A stretch of 64,000 bases of DNA. It comes from CAVQMC01 sp963713505 (GTDB lineage Bacteria > Bacteroidota > Ignavibacteria > Ignavibacteriales > Ignavibacteriaceae). The position numbers and the translations under genes are program-made. The stretch lies in the NCBI GenBank assembly GCA_963713505.1, contig CAVQMC010000021.1:62001-126000 (forward strand). Direction: 5' to 3'. The notes under the pieces are model-generated. The model saw only the letters and a program-made list of their open reading frames with translations, searched no databases and was not told the DNA's origin. Below are positions 39,041 through 47,476 of this stretch, piece after piece; the first letter of the stretch is position 1; each line of letters starts with the position of its first letter.

Positions 39041-39747
39041 GATTATTTAGAAACATCAGGCAGAAACTCGCTGCAGAAAATAAAGTTGCAGCCTACCTAC
39101 GCTACGCTGTTGGTGAAATTATTCTTGTTGTAATTGGAATTTTAATTGCATTGCAGGTTAACAACTGGAATGAAGGAAGAAAAGATGCAAAGTTCGAGCA
39201 TGAGATTCTTTCGCTTATAGACCAAAACCTGAAACAAGACTCAATCTCTTTATCCTTTGAACTTTCTAGAACAAAGCTAGCTATACATTTAACTGATCGT
39301 TTATTAGAACAAGTGGCATTAAAAAATTACGGAGACAGTCTTAATTTTTGGATGGGAAAAATTATTTCTTTCGAGCGGTTTAGATCTCAATCCAGCGCTT
39401 ATGAAATGTTGAAGGCTAAAGGTCTGGAAAACATCTCGGATAAAAAACTTCAGATGGCCTTAATATCGTATTATGACCAAAGTTTATATCAAGTTTATCA
39501 GGCTATAAATGATGTAGTATTATCATTTAATAAAGACTGGACTCCGTTGCTCAAAAAAGAATTTACAGACTTTAAATGGACTGATTACTGTAAGCCGTCA
39601 AATCCTAAAGAATTCTTTGAAAAACCATCTACCATAACTCTATTTAAATTATACCAGGATAATAGAAGAGGCCTGGTTAGAAATGGTGAAAACTCACTTG
39701 AGAAAATTTCCGAAATTAGAAAGTTAATTAAAAGAGATACTGAGTAA
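39037..39747 (+). CDS. DUF6090 family protein, array copy 1
   Basis: This 236-residue protein has an N-terminal cytoplasmic basic segment (residues 1-20), one transmembrane helix at about 27-43 (I-I-L-V-V-I-G-I-L-I-A-L-Q-V), then N-N-W-N-E. A helical domain of about 190 residues follows, presumed periplasmic from the positive-inside rule. It ends in a charged helix, K-I-S-E-I-R-K-L-I-K-R. DUF6090 has no known function. It is the first gene after a terminator, and its ATG overlaps a tiny leader frame. Its TAA shares a base with the start of copy 2. Confidence 0.9.
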   Translation: MRLFRNIRQKLAAENKVAAYLRYAVGEIILVVIGILIALQVNNWNEGRKDAKFEHEILSLIDQNLKQDSISLSFELSRTKLAIHLTDRLLEQVALKNYGDSLNFWMGKIISFERFRSQSSAYEMLKAKGLENISDKKLQMALISYYDQSLYQVYQAINDVVLSFNKDWTPLLKKEFTDFKWTDYCKPSNPKEFFEKPSTITLFKLYQDNRRGLVRNGENSLEKISEIRKLIKRDTE

Positions 39748-40547
39748 TGAAAATTTTTAGAAACATCCGCCAAAAACTCGCAGCAGAAAATAGTGTTGCA
39801 AAATACTTGCGCTATGCAATTGGTGAAATTGTACTTGTAGTTATTGGAATTTTAATTGCACTGCAGGTTAATAATTGGAATGAAAACCAAAAACAAAAAA
39901 AACGGGAAACTATTTATCTGCAGAATTTAAGTATTGATTTAAAAAAACAAATACAGCTGCAGGACAACTATATCGGTTTTGAAAATATCATCATACAGGA
40001 TTGCAAAGACATAGTAGCACATTATGAGCAATATAACGGGTTCAAAAAAATGGATTCCATATTTCCCAAAGTAAACGACCTGAGTATAAGAATGACCTTT
40101 ACCAATGCCAATACAACCCTTTTGGAAATGATAAATTCGGGGGACATCAATATTATTGATAATGAATCACTAAAAAAGGAACTTATGGAATTTAACCGTT
40201 TTATAAAAGGGTTCGGCTCGAATACAGTTAATAATAACACCAATCTGGTAGACCAGATTGTTGTAAGAAACGTGGTGAAGAATAGTAACTTTGCAGCTTA
40301 TTCTTTTTCCAAAAGAATGAAAAGAAAAATTCCAGAAAATTTATCATTGAATTTAATTACTGTTAAAGACAATAGCCTGAAAACCATTGCAATTCAAAAT
40401 CTCAATAAGCCAAAATTGAAACTGGAGTTCATTAATGATGTTGTTTTTAGAAATGGGTTGTCCGAATTACAAAAAGCAGGCGATGAAGAGTTAAAGGCAA
40501 AGGCAACACAACTGATAAAACATATTGAAACAGAATTAAACAAATAA
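39747..40547 (+). CDS. DUF6090 family protein, array copy 2
   Basis: 266 residues. The anchor region is almost the consensus. The C-terminal domain is unlike copy 1 except for general helical character and a short I-N-S-G-D-I-N-I-I-D-N segment, which recurs in variant form in several copies (for example I-N-S-G-R-L-D-I-I-S-N in copy 10). The gene begins in the TAATG stop-start of copy 1 and ends E-T-E-L-N-K, again in a TAATG junction. Confidence 0.9.
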   Translation: MKIFRNIRQKLAAENSVAKYLRYAIGEIVLVVIGILIALQVNNWNENQKQKKRETIYLQNLSIDLKKQIQLQDNYIGFENIIIQDCKDIVAHYEQYNGFKKMDSIFPKVNDLSIRMTFTNANTTLLEMINSGDINIIDNESLKKELMEFNRFIKGFGSNTVNNNTNLVDQIVVRNVVKNSNFAAYSFSKRMKRKIPENLSLNLITVKDNSLKTIAIQNLNKPKLKLEFINDVVFRNGLSELQKAGDEELKAKATQLIKHIETELNK

Positions 40548-41320
40548 TGAAAATTTTTAGAAACATCCGGCAAAAACTTGCAGCCGAAAACAAGACAATG
40601 GCATACTTGCGCTATGCTGTTGGTGAAATTGTTTTAGTTGTTATTGGAATTTTAATTGCACTGCAGATTAATAATTGGAATGAAAACCGGAAATTACTAA
40701 AACAAGAAATTGAGATTTATAAAGAACTGAAAAGCGATTTACTTCAAACTAAAAAGGAAATCTCAAGCACAATTAATAAACATAAAAAAATAATTAAATC
40801 CACTCAAAATCTTATTTATGATATTGTTAAAAAAGAACCGTATTCTAAAACCATTTATGATAGATTTGCAATAGCGGGTGAAGACTTTCAAATAATCCCT
40901 CAAACAAGTGCTTTTGAGAGTTTAAAAAATATCGGTTTAGATATTCTGTCTAATGACAGCCTTCGAATCAGAATAACTGATTTGTATCAAATAGACTTAA
41001 AGCGTTTTGAGGATGAGCTGGGAGATAAAAATTCTGAACATAGCATTGAGAATTTGTTATTTCCTTACCAGGAAAAATATTTATTTGCAGATTATAATCA
41101 AACTAAAAAATATGGTTTTAAATATGCAGACAGCATAACAGTTCAAAAATTGAAAATAAAGGATTACAAAAAATATTTGAAGGACAATAAGCTTTTAAAT
41201 GCTTTACAACTCACAATTTACAATAGAAGTTTAAAAGTAGATTTAGAAACTGAAACGATTAAGAAAATAGATGAAACCGTTAAAAGAATTCAAAAAGAAC
41301 TTAATAAATTGAAAAAATAA
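40547..41320 (+). CDS. DUF6090 family protein, array copy 3
   Basis: 257 residues with anchor consensus, then N-E-N-R-K-L-L-K and a lysine-rich helical domain (S-A-F-E-S-L-K-N-I-G-L-D-I-L-S-N is its version of the recurring central motif). It ends with E-L-N-K-L-K-K. A 17-base gap separates it from copy 4. Confidence 0.9.
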   Translation: MKIFRNIRQKLAAENKTMAYLRYAVGEIVLVVIGILIALQINNWNENRKLLKQEIEIYKELKSDLLQTKKEISSTINKHKKIIKSTQNLIYDIVKKEPYSKTIYDRFAIAGEDFQIIPQTSAFESLKNIGLDILSNDSLRIRITDLYQIDLKRFEDELGDKNSEHSIENLLFPYQEKYLFADYNQTKKYGFKYADSITVQKLKIKDYKKYLKDNKLLNALQLTIYNRSLKVDLETETIKKIDETVKRIQKELNKLKK

Positions 41321-41337
41321 GGAATGTACAGCTAGTA

Positions 41338-42141
41338 ATGAAAATCTTTAGAAAAGTCAGACAAAAACTTGCTTCTGAAAACCTGCCTGACCGGCATGCA
41401 GGTAAAGTGATGGCTTATTTACGTTATGCAATTGGTGAAATAATCCTTGTTGTTCTTGGAATTCTAATAGCTTTACAAGTAAATAATTGGAATACCAAAC
41501 GTACACTTGAGAGTAATAATGAAAAGTATTTGGAAAAAATGATTTTAGATTTACAAGCCAATAATAAAAGATTCAATTTCCTTTTATATGGGGATTCTAC
41601 AACCAATGCTTCTGGATATTCAATGTTTGAAGAAGCTGTAAAAACATGTGATTCGTTATTGAAACTAACCTACCTGGGCTTAGACAAATCTAATTTAAAT
41701 TATATTTTAAATGCCCAATTTTTGGAAGGGCAATCCTACTTAAATATAAATGATAACACATATCGAGAACTAATTAATACAGGAAAATTATATACTCTAG
41801 GAGATAAAGATCTTATTGAAGCTATAAACACCTATTACAAACGATGTGAAAGAGAAACAGAATATAATGATGGGAATAATGATGTAATTCAAAAAAACAT
41901 TGAAAAAATTGAAGATGGATTTGGCAAAATCTTTTTAGATGCCAGGCTGGATTCTATAAACTTTAATATAGAGAATTATCCTTTTTATTTTGATAAGCAC
42001 TCTAATGAATATAAGAATTTTCAAATAGGTCTTGCTAATATTTTGGATAGCCAGCAACTAAATATGATGAAGATAAAAATCCTTATGAAGAAAACAGATT
42101 CATTAATAAAAATCATCAACACCTATTTAACTCATGATTAG
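41338..42141 (+). CDS. DUF6090 family protein, array copy 4, with a 7-residue palindromic insert
   Basis: 267 residues. Between S-E-N and K-V-M-A-Y-L-R-Y it carries L-P-D-R-H-A-G, seven residues missing from most other copies. They are encoded by the 21-base near-palindrome at 41383-41403. The rest of the anchor is normal. The variable domain has L-I-N-T-G-K-L-Y-T-L-G as its central motif. Its end overlaps copy 5 by 8 bases (ATGATTAG). Confidence 0.9.
   Translation: MKIFRKVRQKLASENLPDRHAGKVMAYLRYAIGEIILVVLGILIALQVNNWNTKRTLESNNEKYLEKMILDLQANNKRFNFLLYGDSTTNASGYSMFEEAVKTCDSLLKLTYLGLDKSNLNYILNAQFLEGQSYLNINDNTYRELINTGKLYTLGDKDLIEAINTYYKRCERETEYNDGNNDVIQKNIEKIEDGFGKIFLDARLDSINFNIENYPFYFDKHSNEYKNFQIGLANILDSQQLNMMKIKILMKKTDSLIKIINTYLTHD
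41383..41403 (+). repeat. near-palindromic 21-bp in-frame insert (copy 4)
   Basis: The bases CTGCCTGACCGG followed by CATGCAGGT form a partial palindrome and add exactly seven codons to DUF6090 copy 4. The same insert, one base different, is in copy 6 at the same codon. It resembles the small dispersed CTGCC...GGCAG palindromes found inside genes in this lineage. Confidence 0.75.
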
Positions 42142-42898
42142 ACTATTTAGAAATATAAGACAAAAACTTGTCTCCGAAAACAAAGTGATAGCTTATTTAC
42201 GATACGCTATTGGCGAAATTCTACTTGTTGTTATTGGAATTCTAATTGCACTACAGGTGAATAATTGGAACGAGAACCGAAAGCTGCAAAATGATAAGCA
42301 CAAACTCTTACAGGCACTTAAAAAAGAGTTTTTAGAAAATAAAGCAAATCTGGAAGAACAAGTAAAGGGGTTAACTAAAAGTGATATATATTTTAGTAAG
42401 GTACTCAATTTTTCTGCCGGTGCAAAGCCTGATTTATCTATAGACTCTTTACGGTTTTATACTTCTAAAATTATTTATTATTTTAAATTATCACTGCTCA
42501 GTTCGGTGCAGGAAGAAGCTGTTTCTTCCGGAAAATTTGAATTGTTGGGCGAGCATTTAAAACCGTTACTTTCAAAATTTAAAGACTATACCAATTCTTT
42601 TAATTCCATTAATGAACATTCAGATTATTTTTTTACTAGTGATGAGAACGAATTACTTATAAAATTATCTGTTTATCAAGATATTTACAATCAATTTTTT
42701 CCAAATAGACCTATATCTATACACCCTAAATTGGTGAAAAACGATAAGGAATTTGTTGCGTATATTAAATTACCAAAAACATATACCTTACTTTACAAGA
42801 TTTATTTCAACAATATTAGGGAGGAAATTTGGCTGAAAGACGGTTTACTGGCATTGACCAATAACATTCTTAAAGAAATCGACAAACAATTAAACTAA
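42134..42898 (+). CDS. DUF6090 family protein, array copy 5
   Basis: 254 residues; it starts M-I-R-L-F-R-N-I-R inside the end of copy 4. The anchor is consensus, followed by N-E-N-R-K-L-Q-N-D-K-H-K. The variable domain contains S-S-V-Q-E-E-A-V-S-S-G-K-F-E-L-L and ends K-E-I-D-K-Q-L-N. A 12-base gap leads to copy 6. Confidence 0.9.
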   Translation: MIRLFRNIRQKLVSENKVIAYLRYAIGEILLVVIGILIALQVNNWNENRKLQNDKHKLLQALKKEFLENKANLEEQVKGLTKSDIYFSKVLNFSAGAKPDLSIDSLRFYTSKIIYYFKLSLLSSVQEEAVSSGKFELLGEHLKPLLSKFKDYTNSFNSINEHSDYFFTSDENELLIKLSVYQDIYNQFFPNRPISIHPKLVKNDKEFVAYIKLPKTYTLLYKIYFNNIREEIWLKDGLLALTNNILKEIDKQLN

Positions 42899-42910
42899 CT
42901 GACTTATATA

Positions 42911-43652
42911 ATGAAACTCTTTAGAAAAACCAGGCAAAAACTCGCTTCCGAAAACCTGCCTGACCGGCAGGCAGGTAAAGTGATGGCATACTTACGCTAT
43001 GCTGTTGGTGAAATAATCCTTGTTGTAATTGGAATTTTAATAGCGCTGCAGGTAAACAACTGGAAAGAAAACATTCAGAATAATGAACTTGAAAAAAACA
43101 CTTTAGAAAATATAAGGTCTGATTTAGTTTTACAGCAGGATATAATAAACGGACAGCTTCAATTTGAAGAAAGTAAGATTGCAAAAGCTGATACGGCCGC
43201 CATGTTTTTATCTTCTTCACTATCTTTAGGAAAACTTAACGCTCTCCTGGAAAACTTAAGCGAACGCAGAACTTTTGTTGCCAACAAAACGAGTTATATC
43301 AATATGGATCGCAATGGAGATAAAAATCTTATACAGAATGCAAAACTACAAAATGCAATTGTGCGGTATTATCAGCAGTTAGATTACGTTACGCAGGTAA
43401 TAAATAATAATAACCTGTTTATTATTGACGGCCAGTTTGGACCTTTCGTTTCTAATAATTCCTTAAATATAAAATTAGCCCGAAATGGACTGATTGATAA
43501 TAAACAAAAGATTGCCCCGGGAAAAAAATTACAGCTAAGAAATCAGCTCCAAATGAGAAAAGTCGTATCAGAAAATATCCATAGGCTTTGTCATGGAACA
43601 ACTTGATGCAATCAGGCATTTAATTCAACTTATTGATAAAGAGCTTAAGTAA
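42911..43652 (+). pseudogene. DUF6090 family, array copy 6, frameshifted near the end and carrying the palindromic insert
   Basis: The first frame runs 231 residues to 43606, with L-P-D-R-Q-A-G inserted at the same place as in copy 4. The family's usual C-terminal helix is missing from that frame but appears in the +1 frame as M-E-Q-L-D-A-I-R-H-L-I-Q-L-I-D-K-E-L-K, ending at 43652, one base before the start of copy 7. The change maps to CTT T GTC at 43586-43592. Restored length is 246 residues. Confidence 0.88.
42956..42976 (+). repeat. palindromic 21-bp in-frame insert (copy 6)
   Basis: CTGCCTGACCGG followed by CAGGCAGGT; the CTGCC and GGCAG arms pair. It encodes L-P-D-R-Q-A-G and sits at the same codon as the insert in copy 4. 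Confidence 0.8.
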
Positions 43653-43653
43653 A

Positions 43654-44415
43654 ATGAAAATTTTTAGAAATGTCCGCAAACAACTCGCTTCCGAGAATAA
43701 AGTAATGTCATACTTACGTTATGCCATTGGTGAAATCTTATTAGTGGTTATTGGAATTTTAATTGCATTACAAGTTAACAATTGGAATGATCGACAAAAA
43801 GATAAAAAGGAAGAAATTGTCATTTTAAACAATCTTTTAGAAAATCTATACTCCGCCAAGGATCAGTCCCATATTGAAATCGTAAAAGAAAATCAATTAA
43901 GAAAATCATTACTTATCGCTTTAAGAAAAAACTCCAATAAAACCAAGGGAGGCGCAAATTCTATTTCTGACTCATTATTTTATTACATAACCTGGAATTC
44001 TTTTCCCAGTGTACCCGTTTTAAATTCGTATACAGACATAAAAAATACCGGTAAATTAAGTCTTATAACAAACCGTAACATACGTGAAAAATTAGCCAAC
44101 CTGGAACTAACCCTATCCGGGCTCATTTCCGGGGTAAAAGATAGGCTTACAGTGCAACAAATTAGGATAGATAACATACTTATCAATGATGTAAATTTTG
44201 TGAGATTACTAAAGCGAATCGATCCGAGCATCAATATTGACGGTGAAATAGAAAACAATTACAGATTCCTTTTACATAATCAAAAAATAAGAAATCTACT
44301 TACACTCAAGTTGGGGCTCACCTATTCGGTCATCAAAAAACGAAAAGATCTTGGTGCGGAAATTGACCATTTAATTCATCTTTTGGAAGTCGAATTAAAT
44401 AAATTAGAAAACTAA
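43654..44415 (+). CDS. DUF6090 family protein, array copy 7
   Basis: 253 residues from the ATG at 43654, which aligns with the other copies. An upstream in-frame start at 43633 would add seven residues that belong to the end of copy 6. The anchor begins M-K-I-F-R-N-V-R-K-Q-L-A. The central motif is D-I-K-N-T-G-K-L-S-L-I-T-N and the end is V-E-L-N-K-L-E-N. Confidence 0.9.
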   Translation: MKIFRNVRKQLASENKVMSYLRYAIGEILLVVIGILIALQVNNWNDRQKDKKEEIVILNNLLENLYSAKDQSHIEIVKENQLRKSLLIALRKNSNKTKGGANSISDSLFYYITWNSFPSVPVLNSYTDIKNTGKLSLITNRNIREKLANLELTLSGLISGVKDRLTVQQIRIDNILINDVNFVRLLKRIDPSINIDGEIENNYRFLLHNQKIRNLLTLKLGLTYSVIKKRKDLGAEIDHLIHLLEVELNKLEN

Positions 44416-44426
44416 AAGCATAACTA

Positions 44427-45167
44427 ATGATGAAAATCTTTAGAAATATCCGTCAAAAACTTGCTTCCGAAAATAAGACTGCAGCCTATCTCCGTTATGC
44501 CCTGGGGGAAATTCTATTGGTCGTTATCGGGATTCTGATCGCCCTGCAGGTGAATAGCTGGCATCAGCATCTACTGGATCAACGGGAAGCAGAGAATATT
44601 AAAGCGAACTTACACGAAGAATTCACTGAAAATCGTGCCCTTCTCAATACGTCCAGAAGTGAATTTAAAAAAAGTATTGCATCGAGCCTGGTATTGATTA
44701 ATCTCGTGGGCGCTTCCCGGTCTGAACTGGAAAAACATAACCTGGATAGCCTGTTTTACTTCTCTTTCGAGAGTGCATCGTATTTGCCATCTGATAATTC
44801 TTTGCAGGATATCCTGCAATCGGGGCGGTTACATTTAATATCGGATAAAGCACTCAGAGAGAACCTTCTGTTTTGGTCGGCCTCTATGAAACGGCTCAAA
44901 AATACAGATGATAATTCGTCAGACTGGGTAACTAATCACATGATTCCATATTTATTGCCTTATATGTCGTTTCGGGAAATGGATCGATACGGAAATAACC
45001 CTGGTGGAGGAAAAAGCAGGCTGCGCACAGATTATTATCCTCTTTTTCAAAAACTCGATTTTGAAAACATGTTGGATGAGTTTTTGTACCTGCAGAAATC
45101 TGAAATTGATCTATTAAATGATATTGAAAAAATACAAGAAAAGATTATCGAACACACAGTGAACTAA
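44427..45167 (+). CDS. DUF6090 family protein, array copy 8, GC-richer
   Basis: 246 residues (245 if the second ATG at 44430 is used, which aligns better). The anchor deviates at the end: V-N-S-W-H-Q-H instead of V-N-N-W-N. The DNA is visibly richer in G and C than its neighbours, with C/G-ending codons such as CTG, GCC, CGG and ATC, which suggests separate origin. The central motif is L-Q-S-G-R-L-H-L-I-S-D. It ends two bases before copy 9. Confidence 0.9.
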   Translation: MMKIFRNIRQKLASENKTAAYLRYALGEILLVVIGILIALQVNSWHQHLLDQREAENIKANLHEEFTENRALLNTSRSEFKKSIASSLVLINLVGASRSELEKHNLDSLFYFSFESASYLPSDNSLQDILQSGRLHLISDKALRENLLFWSASMKRLKNTDDNSSDWVTNHMIPYLLPYMSFREMDRYGNNPGGGKSRLRTDYYPLFQKLDFENMLDEFLYLQKSEIDLLNDIEKIQEKIIEHTVN

Positions 45168-45169
45168 AT

Positions 45170-45995
45170 ATGACTGTTATCTTTAAAAATATTCGCCGCA
45201 AACTGGCCTCTGAAAACAAAGTGATGGCTTATTTACGATATGCTATTGGTGAAATATTTGCTTGTTGTAATTGGAATTTTAATTGCTCTGCAAGTTAACA
45301 ACTGGAATGCGAAAATTCACACTAATATAAAAAACACCCGTAACCTGTTGTCGTTTGCAGGTGAACTAAAATCCAATGAACTCGTATTGCGGAATAATAT
45401 GACCATCGTAAAAAAACAAATGAGTACGACCCTGGATATGGCCGACTCATTAAATAACAACAGTGTTACACCAGAAAAACAAGACGCATACTTAATAAAT
45501 TGGGTCAACAAGTTAGGCCCTATAAGGACCGAATCGATGATCACACCGGCATTGAATGAACTAGTCAACTCCGGTGCTTACAGCGATCTCAAATCTAATT
45601 CCATAAAGACAAATGTGTTGCTGTATCAGGCAAATATAAATCGGATAGACATCCGCCTGAATCGATTTCATTCTTATTTTCAGGATATGGAATTACCATA
45701 CCTGACCAAACATTTCAGCCTTTTGGATATGTGGAGAAATGGCGATATGAATCTTAAAAAAGAAGAAAAACGCTTAGGGTATAAGATTCCCGATTTAACC
45801 CAAAAAGAAAACTATTTTAAAAGTGATAAGGCAGCTTTTTTTGGTAATCGTGAGTTTACAAGCATGTTAATCTCCCGGTACTTCGATTTAAGGGCGGTGC
45901 TTACAGCCATGGATCGTCTGCAACAATCTATTAAGAAGCTGCTGAAAGAAATTAAAACGGTAACAAACGAAAGTAATCATGCCAAAAATTTTTAG
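45170..45995 (+). pseudogene. DUF6090 family, array copy 9, frameshifted in the membrane anchor
   Basis: ATG 45170 opens the usual anchor (M-T-V-I-F-K-N-I-R-R-K-L-A-S-E-N ... Y-A-I-G-E-I) but one extra T in ATATTTG at about 45257 shifts the frame in the membrane helix. The remainder (L-V-V-I-G-I-L-I-A-L-Q-V-N-N-W-N-A-K onward) is in the +1 frame up to 45995. The apparent start at 45240 is not a real one. Restored length is 274 residues. Its 3' end overlaps copy 10 by 17 bases. Confidence 0.88.
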
Positions 45996-46743
45996 AAACA
46001 TCCGGCAAAAACTGGCTTCCCAAAATAAAGTTGCAGCGTACTTACGTTATGCTATTGGTGAAATACTTTTAGTTGTAATAGGAATTTTAATTGCGTTACA
46101 AGTTAACAATTGGAATAAAAATAAAGACCAGAAAGCGGAAGAGCACAATGCGCTTATCAACCTTAAACAAGATTTCAGCTATAACAAAAAGCAGTTAGAC
46201 TCACTTATTTTAAAGACCAATTTTTTTGTTGAAATAGGTATGGAAGTCCTAGAACATACAGGTACAAAGCCAAAACCAAAATCGAAAGATGACTTCAACA
46301 AACTGCTTAATAATATTGCAACCACGCCGCATTACTATCCTCAAAACGGTTTTTTGGACGATTTAATAAACTCCGGCCGATTGGACATTATCAGTAATGC
46401 CCAATTAAGGAACAAATTGTCGTCGTGGAAACCTGCCATGGACTATATAAAATACGGAGAAGAAGTGTTAACAAATTACAATTTAAATATTATAAATTAT
46501 ATCATAAAACACGGCAGTTGGCTCAATGTAGATGAAGTAAGCAATTCTTTTTCAGGGATTAAGTTCCCCAAATCGGGTTTTGATATGGATAACAGAGCAT
46601 TATTAGACAATGTACAATTTGAAAACATGACCGAGAACCACATTAACTTTTTATTAGAACTAAAAGAAAAACAAAAAAAAGCCCAAAAATTAATTGTTGA
46701 AATATTAGAACTTATGGAAAAAGAGCTGAAAGAAAATGAATAA
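45979..46743 (+). CDS. DUF6090 family protein, array copy 10
   Basis: 254 residues; it begins inside copy 9 with M-P-K-I-F-R-N-I-R-Q-K-L-A. The variable domain includes F-L-D-D-L-I-N-S-G-R-L-D-I-I-S-N and ends with a lysine-rich helix (L-K-E-K-Q-K-K-A-Q-K-L-I). It ends in a TAATG junction with copy 11. Confidence 0.9.
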   Translation: MPKIFRNIRQKLASQNKVAAYLRYAIGEILLVVIGILIALQVNNWNKNKDQKAEEHNALINLKQDFSYNKKQLDSLILKTNFFVEIGMEVLEHTGTKPKPKSKDDFNKLLNNIATTPHYYPQNGFLDDLINSGRLDIISNAQLRNKLSSWKPAMDYIKYGEEVLTNYNLNIINYIIKHGSWLNVDEVSNSFSGIKFPKSGFDMDNRALLDNVQFENMTENHINFLLELKEKQKKAQKLIVEILELMEKELKENE

Positions 46744-47450
46744 TGAAAATCTTTAGAAACATCCGCCAACAACTTGCAGCCGAAAATAGTGTTGCAAAAT
46801 ATTTGCGCTATGCGTTTGGAGAAATATTACTTGTTGTAATTGGAATTTTAATTGCACTTCAGGTGAACAACTGGAATGAATTAAGAAAACAAAATATTGC
46901 TGAGACAGAATTTATGGCAGGTGTAAAAAAAGACCTTACACAGGATAAAAATTATATCGAATTTATTTTAAAGAAATCGAAACCAAAGATAGAAGCGTAT
47001 GATTTACTAAGTAAAATTGATTTTCAAAAAACTCATTATGAAAATAAGAATTTAGTTGATTCTTTACTTCAAACTTATTTATCAACGGAAGGAGCACGTA
47101 CATTTTATCCTGTTTCCGGATCTTTTCAATCGGCATTATCCGGTAATATGTTAAATAAATACAAAAATAAAGAGATTATCGGCTCAATTATAAAACTGTA
47201 TAATTCTACTTACTCAAGATTAATCGATAACGGAAAAATGCTGGATGACAGATGGGCTTATTTGAGGAAAAAATATATTCACGTATATCGAACAGGAAAT
47301 TTTCATATAAAAGATAATGGCAGGTTTTCTGAAATTATGGATGATCTGTACTATCACTATTTAATGCTGAAATGGTACCGGGGAGTGTTAAAAGATACGC
47401 ACATAGAAATTGACGGACTATTAAAAAAAATAAATGATAAAATACATTAA
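46743..47450 (+). CDS. DUF6090 family protein, array copy 11
   Basis: 235 residues, the shortest intact copy. The anchor begins M-K-I-F-R-N-I-R-Q-Q-L-A and has the standard helix. The variable domain contains G-S-F-Q-S-A-L-S-G-N-M-L-N and ends I-D-G-L-L-K-K-I-N-D-K-I-H. Only 26 bases separate it from the giant histidine kinase gene, so co-transcription is likely. Confidence 0.9.
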   Translation: MKIFRNIRQQLAAENSVAKYLRYAFGEILLVVIGILIALQVNNWNELRKQNIAETEFMAGVKKDLTQDKNYIEFILKKSKPKIEAYDLLSKIDFQKTHYENKNLVDSLLQTYLSTEGARTFYPVSGSFQSALSGNMLNKYKNKEIIGSIIKLYNSTYSRLIDNGKMLDDRWAYLRKKYIHVYRTGNFHIKDNGRFSEIMDDLYYHYLMLKWYRGVLKDTHIEIDGLLKKINDKIH

Positions 47451-47476
47451 TTATAACAGTACGAAAATGTTTAATA

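Larger units (their letters stand above)
39037..47450 (+). repeat. tandem array of eleven DUF6090 paralogues
   Basis: Eleven co-directional genes or gene remains of 235-274 codons repeat the same first 150 or so bases. These encode M-K-I-F-R-N-I-R-Q-K-L-A, a short spacer, Y-L-R-Y-A-I-G-E, and the membrane helix V-V-I-G-I-L-I-A-L-Q-V-N-N-W-N. The remaining 180-220 residues diverge strongly from gene to gene. Junctions are TAATG overlaps or gaps of a few bases, so the array reads as one transcript. Gene starts: 39037, 39747, 40547, 41338, 42134, 42911, 43654, 44427, 45170, 45979 and 46743. Confidence 0.95.

Noticed and set aside
45240..45995. A shorter DUF6090 protein starting within the membrane helix
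   Set aside because: The missing N-terminal anchor is present in the previous frame from 45170, so a frame change is the better explanation.
39037..47450. CRISPR-like or satellite repeat reading of the array
   Set aside because: The repeated blocks are the 5' ends of genes at intervals of about 0.75 kb, with coding constraint, not short repeats with spacers.
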